Shown here in pieces: positions 7,368-15,828 of a stretch of DNA of 64,000 nucleotides (the stretch's first letter is position 1; each line of letters begins with the position of its first letter). The stretch is taken from assembly GCF_007833795.1 (NCBI RefSeq), contig NZ_CP032703.1, forward strand, positions 62,001 to 126,000, given 5' to 3'. The notes beneath the pieces are model-generated. The model searched no databases. It was not told where the DNA came from and saw nothing but the letters and a program-made list of their open reading frames with translations. The translations under genes and the position numbers were made by a program. Source of the stretch: Candidatus Pantoea soli. Lineage in GTDB: Bacteria > Pseudomonadota > Gammaproteobacteria > Enterobacterales > Enterobacteriaceae.

Positions 7368-7442
7368 CATAAACCTGCAAATTAGAGGATTGGACCGGCA
7401 GCGCCCTTTGCGCAAAGGCCACTGCACCTGTTTCAGCGCTGA

Positions 7443-7646
7443 TTAATTCATTTTTTTCGCCAGCAGCTGTATTGCCTTATCACAGGCTTGTTGTATTTCA
7501 GGCTTATCCGATCGTAATCCGGCCCGATACAGGGCACCGATAATTTCCTGGATGGAAAGCTCTTCACCTGGTTTTAATATCTGCGTGATGACTTTGCCCA
7601 ACAAAACATAGATTTCATCCGCATCTTCAAACTCATTTTGCTTCAC
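7443..7646 (-). CDS. AriR/YmgB-like biofilm and acid-resistance connector protein
   Basis: 67 residues from a GTG with a GGGGG Shine-Dalgarno site. The core VLLGKVITQILKPGEELSIQEIIGALYRAGLRSDKPEIQQACDKAIQLLAKKM follows the AriR pattern (LGQAVTNLMLSG, then N-K-IILSLIHSL, then a basic C-terminal helix). It lacks the roughly 30-residue N-terminal arm of E. coli AriR. It is the first gene of the leftward trio; a palindrome (7754-7771) lies about 110 bases upstream of its start. Confidence 0.7.
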   Translation of the reverse strand: MKQNEFEDADEIYVLLGKVITQILKPGEELSIQEIIGALYRAGLRSDKPEIQQACDKAIQLLAKKMN

Positions 7647-7753
7647 TCAACCCCCACCATCAGCGTAATCTGACCCGGCTATATTGCTGATATTTATAAT
7701 TAAACCGTTAATACCCCAGGGTATTTGTGTCATCAGGCTAAAGTGAGTTAATT

Positions 7754-7771
7754 AGGAAACGCATATTTCCT
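7754..7771. promoter_or_regulatory. palindromic operator AGGAAA-N6-TTTCCT (site 3 of 3)
   Basis: AGGAAACGCATATTTCCT is a perfect 6+6 palindrome that extends by TT/AA on each side to 8+8. It lies between the leftward ariR-like gene and the 3' end of the tetR-type gene. Two more sites with the same half sites and N6 spacer flank the promoter of the alpha/beta hydrolase gene near 39.4 kb, suggesting one regulator for both loci. Confidence 0.6.
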
Positions 7772-7786
7772 AATAGGCCATATGAA

Positions 7787-8404
7787 TTACTTCAGAATAT
7801 TGAGGGCCATATTAATGGTTTCTTTGCCATTAGTCACATCCTGAATTTTGCCCACGACGCGCATGCCGAATGCGACACAAAGCAGCAGCCCGGCAGCGGT
7901 ATCGGCATCCAGATGCGCCGCAACAGAACCGTCCTCCTGCCCCTGCCTGATCAGCGAGGTAAGGAAGTTGCGGTTGCGCAGAACGGCTTCGCGCACCAGC
8001 TGGGATAACTCTTCATCCAGCGTCTGTAACTCCACGGTGCTGCCAACCACCAGACAGCCGCGTCTGCCTTCAATTTCGCTGGCGGATTCAAGATAGAACT
8101 GCAGCAATTCGGCAATGCGCGCCAGGCCGGTGGGGAACTGCTGCAGACGTGCGCGCAGATCGGTATTGCGCAGCAGAATGTAACGCTCAAAAACCCGCAG
8201 AAACAGCGAACGCTTATCCTGAAACGCTTTGTAGATACTGCCCGCTGTCAGATTCATGGCTTCACCCAAATCGTTGATCGAGGCAGCGTGAAACCCTTTC
8301 TGACGAAAGACAATCATCGCGTTGTCCAGGGCATCATCAATATTGAAGTTTCGCGGCCGGCCCCGTTCACGCGGCGGTGCGGCGGGAGAAGTGTTCCTGG
8401 TCAT
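7787..8404 (-). CDS. TetR/AcrR-family repressor
   Basis: 205 residues from ATG 8404 (a TTG two codons upstream is less likely). After a basic arm (ERGRPRNFNIDDALDNAMIVFRQKGF) comes the TetR helix-turn-helix HAASINDLGEAMNLTAGSIYKAFQDKRSLF (about residues 40-70), then a helical ligand-binding and dimer domain. The DNA-binding half is typical of TetR repressors that control a divergent oxidoreductase. Here an NmrA-like gene starts 127 bases away on the other strand and is the likely target; a short ACAGTCTGT palindrome lies at 8411-8419 between them. The ligand is unknown. Confidence 0.88.
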   Translation of the reverse strand: MTRNTSPAAPPRERGRPRNFNIDDALDNAMIVFRQKGFHAASINDLGEAMNLTAGSIYKAFQDKRSLFLRVFERYILLRNTDLRARLQQFPTGLARIAELLQFYLESASEIEGRRGCLVVGSTVELQTLDEELSQLVREAVLRNRNFLTSLIRQGQEDGSVAAHLDADTAAGLLLCVAFGMRVVGKIQDVTNGKETINMALNILK

Positions 8405-8531
8405 AACCAAACAGTCTGTAGAGTAACCATTTCCAAATTATCCGGATTCCCCGTGTCGCGGTCAATGCCAGCCGAAACGGCTATAGTTAACGCGGTTATG
8501 CCTTACAGACAACATCCGCACAGGAGAAAAT

Positions 8532-9224
8532 ATGTCGAACGTTTTTATTATCGGCGGAGCCGGACAGATTGGGCGTCGTCTGACGAAAATGCTCGTGGCT
8601 GATGGCCACACGGCGCGTCCGCTGTTCCGTCACGCAGACCAGGAAGCGGCACTGCGGCAAAGCGGCGCAGTGCCGGTGCAGGGGGATTTAACCGCGCTGG
8701 ACAGCAGCCGGCTGGCGGCGCTGATGCAGGGCAGTGATGTGGTGGTCTTTACCGCTGGCGCAGGCGGTAAAGGCGGTGAAGCCATGACCAATGCCGTGGA
8801 CGGCGAAGGGCTGGTCAATGCCATTGCGGCGGCAAAACAGGCAGGTATTCAGCGCTTCGTGCTGGTTTCGGCTTTTCCGGAGGCCGGACGCGGTAAACCG
8901 CTTTCAGACACCTTTGAAAATTACATGCGCGTGAAAAAGCAGGGGGATGTGGCGCTGGCAGCAAGCGGGCTCGACTGGGTCATTGTCAGGCCGGGAACCT
9001 TAACCGATGAGGCGGGCAGCGGCTGGGTGCATGCCGGGCTGGCGATTGCTTATGGCAGCATCCCGCGCGACGATGTTGCCGCCACGCTGGCGGAAGTGAT
9101 TAACCAGCCGGATATCGCCCGGGTCATTTTTGAACTGACCAGCGGCGAGACACCGGTGGCGCTGGCGGTTAGCCAGTTCGCGCCACAGCTAAGCACGACA
9201 GAACGGGACGATCTTTCAGCATAA
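8532..9224 (+). CDS. NAD(P)-binding NmrA-like SDR oxidoreductase
   Basis: 230 residues, an atypical short-chain dehydrogenase fold. The dinucleotide-binding motif is GGAGQIG (residues 8-14) and the following strand ends in FRHADQEAALRQSG. The Tyr-x3-Lys of classical SDRs appears only as an atypical YMRVKK. The family (YwnB/YhfK/NmrA-like) includes redox-sensing proteins and small quinone or flavin reductases. An AGGAGA Shine-Dalgarno site precedes the ATG. It is divergent from the TetR gene and ends at a strong hairpin. Confidence 0.85.
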   Translation: MSNVFIIGGAGQIGRRLTKMLVADGHTARPLFRHADQEAALRQSGAVPVQGDLTALDSSRLAALMQGSDVVVFTAGAGGKGGEAMTNAVDGEGLVNAIAAAKQAGIQRFVLVSAFPEAGRGKPLSDTFENYMRVKKQGDVALAASGLDWVIVRPGTLTDEAGSGWVHAGLAIAYGSIPRDDVAATLAEVINQPDIARVIFELTSGETPVALAVSQFAPQLSTTERDDLSA

Positions 9225-9321
9225 TCCCGGCGGCCGCCGCACCTGAGCGCGCAACGCCGGCGCTGCCATGCGGCGGCGGCAAATCCTCGCTGCTGAGCGG
9301 CTTGTAGTTAATCGCGTGAAC

Positions 9322-9352
9322 GGCGTCAGCGCCGTGCTGCGGCGCTGACGCC
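9322..9352. terminator. 12-bp-stem terminator between convergent genes
   Basis: GGCGTCAGCGCC (9322-9333) and GGCGCTGACGCC (9341-9352) pair perfectly around a 7-base loop. The hairpin lies between the converging NmrA-like and chemoreceptor genes and probably serves both. It has no T tract. Confidence 0.65.
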
Positions 9353-9368
9353 CTGCGGGCTGGCGTAC

Positions 9369-11012
9369 TTAAAAACTCTGCCAGTCTGCGTCATTCACCA
9401 CCGCCAGCGGTGCAGGTCGGGCAGCGGTAACCACACGCGCCGCCGGCACTGCCGGGCTGCGAACCACGGTGTCAGACAGGACAAATTTATCCACCAGCTG
9501 GTTAAGCGTCTCAGCCTGTTCCTGCAGCGATTGAGACGCTGCCGACGCCTGTTCAACCAGCGCGGCGTTCTGCTGCGTCACATCGTCCATCTGATTGACT
9601 GCCTGCTGCACCTGGGTTATGCCCTGGCTCTGCTCTACGGCTGCAGCGGCGATTTCACTCACCAGCTCACTGACCTGATGGATGGCATCGTTCATCACAT
9701 TCATGTTACGCCCGACATCACCGGCCTGGGCCGCGCCGGCTTCCGTCAGACGATGGGCTTCCTCAATCAGCGTTTTGATTTCGCGTGCAGCGGAAGTGGA
9801 TCGCTGTGACAGGTTACGCACTTCACCCGCGACCACGGCAAAACCTTTACCGTGTTCGCCAGCGCGGGCCGCTTCAACCGCCGCGTTCAGCGCCAGGATA
9901 TTGGTCTGGAAGGCAATGCCCTCAATCATCGAAACAATTTCGGTGACTTTGCGTGAGCTGCCGCGAATTTGATCCATCGTTGAGAGCATGGTGCCCAGTG
10001 ACTGACCGCTTTTCTCTGAGAGCGAACTGGCGTTAGCCGCCAGCGCGCTGGCCTGGCGCGTGTTGTCTGCGGTCTGGCGCACGGTTTCACTCAGTTCTGT
10101 CATGCTGGCTGCCGTCTGCTCCAGCGAGGCGGCCTGCTGTTCGGTACGTGACGACAGATCTTCGTTACCGGCAGAGATCTGTACCGACGCGCTGCCCACG
10201 GACTGCGAGGCGCTGCGCACAGAATTCAGCGCGCTGGCCACGCTGCGCATCAGCACGTTAAACGAGTGCGCCATATTGCCCACTTCATCGCGGCGACTTT
10301 CATCGGCGCTCTGCGTCAGATCGAGATTTTCGCTGGCGCGCAGCATGACGTTGCCCACCGCTGACAGGCTGCGGCGAATACGCAGTACGGTTACGGTAGC
10401 GAACAGACCAAAAATAATGACCGTCGCTATCACGCCCGCGATAGTGGTAAGTAGCACGCTGTGGAAAGTGCTGCGGTTAGTGGCGCGCAGTTCCTCACCA
10501 ATGGCGATGTTCAGCGCCAGCTGTTTCTGATAACTGTTGATGGTCTCGCGGATAATGGCACCCACGCCGGACGGCCCTTCAATCATATCCAGGCTTACGG
10601 CGCTCTGATGCGCGCGTGACGCAGTAAGAAACGCGGGCAGGTTATCGGTAATTTTCTGGATATTGCCGAGCGCGGCGTTGGACAGGCGCTCATCTTCCGC
10701 GTTGGAAATGTCGTGCGCCAGGTAGTATTCGGTCAGGGTTTTCAGGCCGGCAATCTGCTGGTTCAGCGCCGCTTCCACCGCGGGCATGCTGCTGTCCTGC
10801 AGCTGGCTCTGGTGTTTGTAGAGCGTCAGCGCCAGCTGATTGCTTCGATCGATGAGCGTGCCCAGATCCTTGATTGAAGGAATGGTGTTGTCCTGCACAT
10901 ATTCAAAGCGATCCTGGAAACCAGACAGCAGCGAAATCGCCAGCACCGCCTGCAGAATAATGGCGGCAAATAGCATAAAAAAGTTCAAAAACAGGCGTTG
11001 CGAGATATTCAT
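9369..11012 (-). CDS. methyl-accepting chemotaxis protein (Tsr/Tar class)
   Basis: 547 residues. Transmembrane helix 1 lies at about 7-30, a four-helix-type periplasmic sensor follows to about 185, and helix 2 spans about 186-210. A HAMP segment (LRIRRSLSAVGNVML) leads to the signalling domain with the highly conserved tip EGIAFQTNILALNAAVEAARAGE. Methylation helices contain Glu/Gln pairs. The protein ends in DWQSF, matching the xWxxF pentapeptide that tethers CheR and CheB, so this is a high-abundance-type receptor. The ligand is unknown: the sensor lacks a clear Tar or Tsr amino-acid pocket signature. An AAGGA site precedes the ATG. Confidence 0.93.
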   Translation of the reverse strand: MNISQRLFLNFFMLFAAIILQAVLAISLLSGFQDRFEYVQDNTIPSIKDLGTLIDRSNQLALTLYKHQSQLQDSSMPAVEAALNQQIAGLKTLTEYYLAHDISNAEDERLSNAALGNIQKITDNLPAFLTASRAHQSAVSLDMIEGPSGVGAIIRETINSYQKQLALNIAIGEELRATNRSTFHSVLLTTIAGVIATVIIFGLFATVTVLRIRRSLSAVGNVMLRASENLDLTQSADESRRDEVGNMAHSFNVLMRSVASALNSVRSASQSVGSASVQISAGNEDLSSRTEQQAASLEQTAASMTELSETVRQTADNTRQASALAANASSLSEKSGQSLGTMLSTMDQIRGSSRKVTEIVSMIEGIAFQTNILALNAAVEAARAGEHGKGFAVVAGEVRNLSQRSTSAAREIKTLIEEAHRLTEAGAAQAGDVGRNMNVMNDAIHQVSELVSEIAAAAVEQSQGITQVQQAVNQMDDVTQQNAALVEQASAASQSLQEQAETLNQLVDKFVLSDTVVRSPAVPAARVVTAARPAPLAVVNDADWQSF

Positions 11013-11160
11013 CTTTAATCCTTAAACTTAAACCGCCCGGCACGTACGGTGCCGGAACCCGGGGCATCTTTAAGGACTATCGGCAGTGTGGGCTTTTTAG
11101 TTAATAAAATTAACGTGAATGTTAACGGAGCGCGGCGCGGGGGGAGGCTGTCTGAGGATG

Positions 11161-11189
11161 AAAAAAGGGCCGCTGTGTGGCGCGGCCCT
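11161..11189 (-). terminator. intrinsic terminator of the treZ-treY-glgX operon
   Basis: GCGGCCCT and AGGGCCGC arms (11182-11189 and 11066+100 to 11173, i.e. 11166-11173) form an 8-bp GC stem with an 8-base loop. On the minus strand it is followed by six T residues. It starts 9 bases after the glgX stop. Confidence 0.88.
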
Positions 11190-11197
11190 GCGTTACG

Positions 11198-13273
11198 TTA
11201 CGGCCTTCTGAACAGCGCCAGGCTGCGTCCTTCCAGCTCAAAATCCTTCTCTTTGGTGATCACCAGACCTTTACTGGCGGTATCAGAGGTGGTCAGTTCC
11301 AGCACCCAGCCGCCTTCGCCAAACTGCGGAATGCGGAACGGCACGTTCCCTTCAAACGGGTTAAACAGCATCAGCACGTCATGCCAGATTCCCTCTTCCG
11401 GTTGCAGGTCCGCGCGGCCAATATAGACGCCAATCGTTGAGCCTTCTTCCCACTGCTGCTCCTGCTGGAAGCCGCCGCCGGCGTTGAACCACTTAATTTC
11501 CATCCCATCGCGCCAGCTTTCGCGGCGCAGCAGCGGCTGTTTCGCACGCAGCGCAATCAGGTGGCGGGTGAATTCACGCAGGGCATCGGCGGAGGCTGGC
11601 AGGTTTTCCCAGTGCAGCCAGGAGATCTCACTGTCCTGACAGTAGCCGTTGTTGTTACCCAGCTGACTGCGGCCAAACTCATCACCGGCCAGCAGCATCG
11701 GCGTGCCGTGTGAAAACAGCAGCGTCGCCAGGAAGTTGCGTTTCTGCCGTTCGCGCACGGCATTAATGCCTTCATCTTCGGTCGGGCCTTCCGCACCGTA
11801 GTTATACGAGCGGTTATCGTTATGCCCGTCGTTGTTGTCCTCGCCGTTCGCCTCGTTATGCTTTTCGTTGTAGGACACCAGATCGTTCAGGGTGAAGCCG
11901 TCATGCGCGGTGATAAAGTTCACGCTGGCCCACGGGCGACGGCCGCGCTGGTCATAGAGATCGCCGGAACCGAGCAGCCGTGCGGCAAAATCGGTGGTGA
12001 CGTTATCGCCTTTCCAGTATTCACGCACCGTGTCACGGTATTTGTCATTCCATTCTGCCCAGCCCGGCGGAAAGCCGCCCACCTGATAGCCGCCCGGACC
12101 GATATCCCAGGGTTCACCAATCAGCTTCAGTTTCGACAGCAGCGGGTCCTGCGTGATGGCGTCAAAGAAGCCGCCGCGCTGGTCAAAGCCCTCAGGCTCA
12201 CGGCCCAGAATGGTGCCGAGGTCAAAGCGGAAGCCGTCAATGTGCATCGATTCCGCCCAGTAGCGCAGCGAATCCGTCACCAGCTGCAGCACGCGCGGGT
12301 GAGAGGTATTCACGGTGTTGCCGGTGCCGGTATCGTTGATGTAATAGCGATGCTGGTCCGGCAGCGTGCGGTAATAGGAGAAGTTATCAATACCTTTGAA
12401 GGAGAGGGTGGGGCCCAGCTCGTTGCCTTCTGCGGTGTGGTTATACACCACGTCCAGAATCACCTCGATACCGGCATCATGGAAGGCGCGCACCATATCG
12501 CGGAAGCCCTGAATGCCGCGCGGACCAAAATAGCGGCTGGCAGGCGCGAAAAAGGCCAGCGAATTATAGCCCCAGAAGTTTTTCAGGTTACGGTCCAGCA
12601 GATGCTGATCGTCCGGGAACCAGTGCACCGGCAGCAGCTCCACCGAGGTCACGCCCAGGCTTTTGATGTAGTCCACGGTCGATTTGTGGCTCATGCCATC
12701 GTAAGTGCCGCGCATCTCGGGCGGAACCAGCGGATTCAGCTGGGTGAACCCCTTCACGTGGGTTTCATAAATCAGCGTTTGTGACCACGGCACCGCCGGA
12801 CGATTGTGATCCTGCCAGTCAAATTCGTTGGGATCGATTACCCGGCATTTTGGCGTAAAGGGCGCGCTGTCTCGGGTATCGAAGGTTAAATCCTTGTCCT
12901 CATGCAGCAAATCGTACGCAAAATGCGCTTCGTTCCAGTTGATATCGCCATGCAGCGCGCGGGCATACGGGTCAATCAGTAATTTATTGGGGTTAAAGCG
13001 ATGGCCGTTTTCCGGGTCAAAAGGCCCGTGCACGCGATAGCCATAGAGCGCGCCAGGCTGCAGGCCCGGCACGTAGCCGTGCCACACCTCATGGGTGTAC
13101 TCCGGTAAATCGAAGCGGGCAATTTCATGCTCACCGCTTTGATCGTACAGGCACAGTTCCACGCGCTCGGCATGCGCTGAGAACAGGGCAAAGTTGACGC
13201 CGTTGCCATCATAGTTGGCGCCGAGCGAGTGGCCCGATCCAGCCGTAATTTCGGAAGGCTTACCGTTTGACAT
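11198..13273 (-). CDS. glgX: glycogen debranching enzyme / isoamylase (GlgX/TreX type)
   Basis: 691 residues, slightly longer than E. coli GlgX (657). An N-terminal CBM48 beta-sandwich (GVNFALFSAHAERVELCLYD) is followed by a GH13 barrel with DVVYNHTAEG, the nucleophile motif DGFRFDLGTILGRE, the acid/base motif LIGEPWDIG and the transition-state Asp in NFITAHDGFTLND. The enzyme cleaves alpha-1,6 branches of glycogen or limit dextrins. It ends an operon with treY and treZ, so it probably serves as TreX, supplying linear malto-oligosaccharides for trehalose synthesis; the naming glgX versus treX is a matter of context. Start at ATG 13273 with a GAGAGGA site. Confidence 0.93.
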   Translation of the reverse strand: MSNGKPSEITAGSGHSLGANYDGNGVNFALFSAHAERVELCLYDQSGEHEIARFDLPEYTHEVWHGYVPGLQPGALYGYRVHGPFDPENGHRFNPNKLLIDPYARALHGDINWNEAHFAYDLLHEDKDLTFDTRDSAPFTPKCRVIDPNEFDWQDHNRPAVPWSQTLIYETHVKGFTQLNPLVPPEMRGTYDGMSHKSTVDYIKSLGVTSVELLPVHWFPDDQHLLDRNLKNFWGYNSLAFFAPASRYFGPRGIQGFRDMVRAFHDAGIEVILDVVYNHTAEGNELGPTLSFKGIDNFSYYRTLPDQHRYYINDTGTGNTVNTSHPRVLQLVTDSLRYWAESMHIDGFRFDLGTILGREPEGFDQRGGFFDAITQDPLLSKLKLIGEPWDIGPGGYQVGGFPPGWAEWNDKYRDTVREYWKGDNVTTDFAARLLGSGDLYDQRGRRPWASVNFITAHDGFTLNDLVSYNEKHNEANGEDNNDGHNDNRSYNYGAEGPTEDEGINAVRERQKRNFLATLLFSHGTPMLLAGDEFGRSQLGNNNGYCQDSEISWLHWENLPASADALREFTRHLIALRAKQPLLRRESWRDGMEIKWFNAGGGFQQEQQWEEGSTIGVYIGRADLQPEEGIWHDVLMLFNPFEGNVPFRIPQFGEGGWVLELTTSDTASKGLVITKEKDFELEGRSLALFRRP

Positions 13274-13332
13274 TCAATCCTCTCCATCCAGTGAACAGAT
13301 ATTCATGCAAAACAACAGGGTAATCGGGCAGG

Positions 13333-15828
13333 TTAGCTGCTGATCAAAATAAGCGGCGCGCTGTAGCTGGCATTTTCCAGCGCGATGCTGTCGGCGATGG
13401 TATAGGTTTCTCCATTCAGAACATTGCGGTACTGGCGATGCGCCAGCGATTCGTTGAGTGCGACAAGGGTATGGCCCCATTGCGCGTCACTGAAAATCAG
13501 GCGCGGCGCGATCACCAGTAGCGCGCTGTCGCTGTCCTGACGGGCAAACGCCACCACTTTTTCCGGATGTTCACCCGTCACGCTGAGCGGCTGGTAATCA
13601 CCAAAGCGGAACAGCTGCGGATGATCGCGGCGCAGATGCAGCACGCGGGCAATGATCTGCTGCTTCAGCCGGCCACTCAGCCAGTCCTGCTGACAGGTGA
13701 AATCCGGCGCTGAGGCCGTGTCCAGCTGCTGCGTCAGTTGCGCAAAATCGGGTTCACGACGGTTATCGGGATCCACCAGACTGAAATCCAGCGCTTCGCA
13801 GCCCTGATAAATATCCGGCACGCCCGGGGCAGTAAGCTTGATGACCGTTTGCGTCAGGCTGTTGACCAGCCCGGCGCGGATAAAAGGTTGCAGCGCGTGG
13901 CTGAAATCATCGAGGAAGGCCCGGTTGTCGGCCGCCAGCAGGTGACGGGCATACGACAGCACCGCCTTTTCATAAGGTTCATTGTTGTCTGCCCAGTCTG
14001 TACGCAGCTTAGCTTCGCGCAGCGCTTTCTCCACAAACGGAATAAAACGTTCGCACAGCGCCGCCAGCGCCTGCGTGTCATCCGGCTGCAGCGTGGCGGG
14101 CCAGACGCCCGCCAGTGCCTGATACAGCATCCACTCTACCGCCGGTTCCGGTGCCGGCTCCCCGTCGGAGGTGTCCAGGCAGGACTGATTCAGCTGCCGC
14201 CAGCGCGTGACATTTTCTGCCCACAGCGCCGGCGCTTCACTCAGGGTATAGAGGCGCGCACGCGCATCCTCACCCCGTTTGGTATCGTGCGTAGAGGTAG
14301 TAGAGAGCGCATCAGGCTGGTGGGTCAGGCGCGTCTGCATCTCTTCATGAAAATGGCTGAGTGAAAACGCATGCGGCAGCGGTTCGGCGCCCACCTCGTT
14401 GATGGCCAGCGCCACGTGATTGCGGAAAAACAGCGTGTCTTCCACCGCTTTCGCCATCAGCGGTCCGGTAAGCTGCTGAAAACGGGTGCGGAACTCGGTG
14501 GCATCGCGCTCGGCCTCTTCGGTGACGGCACCCAGCAGCAGCGCCTGAAGGAAGCTCAGCGCCGCCGGTGACGCACTGTGTTTGACCTGTTCCAGCACCT
14601 GCAGCAGCAGCTCCTCGCCAGCCAGTGGCATCCCGGCAGGCTGACCATAGGTGCGATACACCGGGAAAGCGATCAGCAATTCGCGCAGTGCTACGTGCAG
14701 TTCCGCTTCGCCAACGTGACGGTGCTCCTGCTGCGCAACGCGGGTGGCGATGCCCAGCAAACGGGCAAACTCGCCGGCAAAATTGCGGTCCACCATCAGC
14801 TCACGCGCCGCCCGCAATCCGGTAGCAACATCATTACGCTGACCGGTTATCGCCTCATAGGCCAGATGCAGCATATCAATCTGGCTGTCATCAATCAGCG
14901 CATGGGACAGCGCGGCGATAAATTCATAGCCGGTAGTTCCCGAAATCGGCCACTCCTCTGGCAGCTGTTCACCTTCGGCAAGGATTTTTTCCACCGTGAT
15001 GTAACAGTGTTCGCCCGCTGCCTGACGCAGCTGCTGCAGATAGCCAAGCGGATCGGCCAGGCCATCAACGTGATCCACGCGCAGACCGTCCACGATACCG
15101 GCATGGACCAGTTCCAGAATCAGCCGGTGTGAATCCGCGAAGACCGCCGGATCTTCCACCCGGACGCCCACTAAACCGGTAATTTCAAAGAAGCGGCGGT
15201 AAGAGAGATTGCTGCGCGCGGTGCGCCAGCTGGTCAGCTGCCACGGCTGCCGGGCGTGTAACTGCGCAATCGCGGCCGGATCGCGCAGTGCCAGCACCTC
15301 GCTTTCCCGTCCCTGCCAGCTGGCGGGCGTCAGCGGATATTCGCTGTCGTAGTATGCCAGCACCGGTTTGCCGCTGGTGGCGGAGGCTTTGACGGACAGG
15401 TCGCCCTGTTCCAGCACGCGCTCAAATTCATCGCCGAGGAATGGCAGCGTCAGCTTGCGTGACCAGTCAATATCGAAGTAGCGCGCATACTGGCTGGCTT
15501 CGCCATGCTCAATCACATCATGCCACCAGGCATTTTCCAGTGACGCCGCCATGTGGTTGGGCACAATGTCCAGAACCAGCCCGATACCCGCCTGCTGCAG
15601 CGCTGCGGCAAGGCGGTCGAAACCGGCACGGCCGCCTATCTGCGGGTCGATCTCGTTGGCGTCCGTCACATCGTAACCGTGGGTGGACCCCTGCGTGGCG
15701 GTAAAAATTGGCGACGCATAAAGGTGACTGATGCCCAGCTGTTGCAGATAAGGCACCAGCGCCGCCGCGCGGTCAAATGTCATGCCATTGCGAAACTGAA
15801 TACGGTAAGTCGCGGTTGGAATACTCAT
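13333..15828 (-). CDS. treY: maltooligosyltrehalose synthase
   Basis: 831 residues. GH13_26 features: ATYRIQFRNGMTFDRAAALVPYLQQLGISHLYASPI at the N-terminus, DIVPNHMA (region I), the nucleophile in GLRVDHVDGLADP, the acid in TVEKILAEGEQLP and the THDTKRGEDARARL motif. TreY isomerises the reducing-end alpha-1,4 glucose of a maltodextrin to alpha-1,1, giving maltooligosyltrehalose. The upstream frame could open at 15852, but the ATG at 15828 overlaps the treZ stop as ATGA and gives the family N-terminus MSIPTATYRIQF. It sits between treZ and glgX. Confidence 0.95.
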   Translation of the reverse strand: MSIPTATYRIQFRNGMTFDRAAALVPYLQQLGISHLYASPIFTATQGSTHGYDVTDANEIDPQIGGRAGFDRLAAALQQAGIGLVLDIVPNHMAASLENAWWHDVIEHGEASQYARYFDIDWSRKLTLPFLGDEFERVLEQGDLSVKASATSGKPVLAYYDSEYPLTPASWQGRESEVLALRDPAAIAQLHARQPWQLTSWRTARSNLSYRRFFEITGLVGVRVEDPAVFADSHRLILELVHAGIVDGLRVDHVDGLADPLGYLQQLRQAAGEHCYITVEKILAEGEQLPEEWPISGTTGYEFIAALSHALIDDSQIDMLHLAYEAITGQRNDVATGLRAARELMVDRNFAGEFARLLGIATRVAQQEHRHVGEAELHVALRELLIAFPVYRTYGQPAGMPLAGEELLLQVLEQVKHSASPAALSFLQALLLGAVTEEAERDATEFRTRFQQLTGPLMAKAVEDTLFFRNHVALAINEVGAEPLPHAFSLSHFHEEMQTRLTHQPDALSTTSTHDTKRGEDARARLYTLSEAPALWAENVTRWRQLNQSCLDTSDGEPAPEPAVEWMLYQALAGVWPATLQPDDTQALAALCERFIPFVEKALREAKLRTDWADNNEPYEKAVLSYARHLLAADNRAFLDDFSHALQPFIRAGLVNSLTQTVIKLTAPGVPDIYQGCEALDFSLVDPDNRREPDFAQLTQQLDTASAPDFTCQQDWLSGRLKQQIIARVLHLRRDHPQLFRFGDYQPLSVTGEHPEKVVAFARQDSDSALLVIAPRLIFSDAQWGHTLVALNESLAHRQYRNVLNGETYTIADSIALENASYSAPLILISS

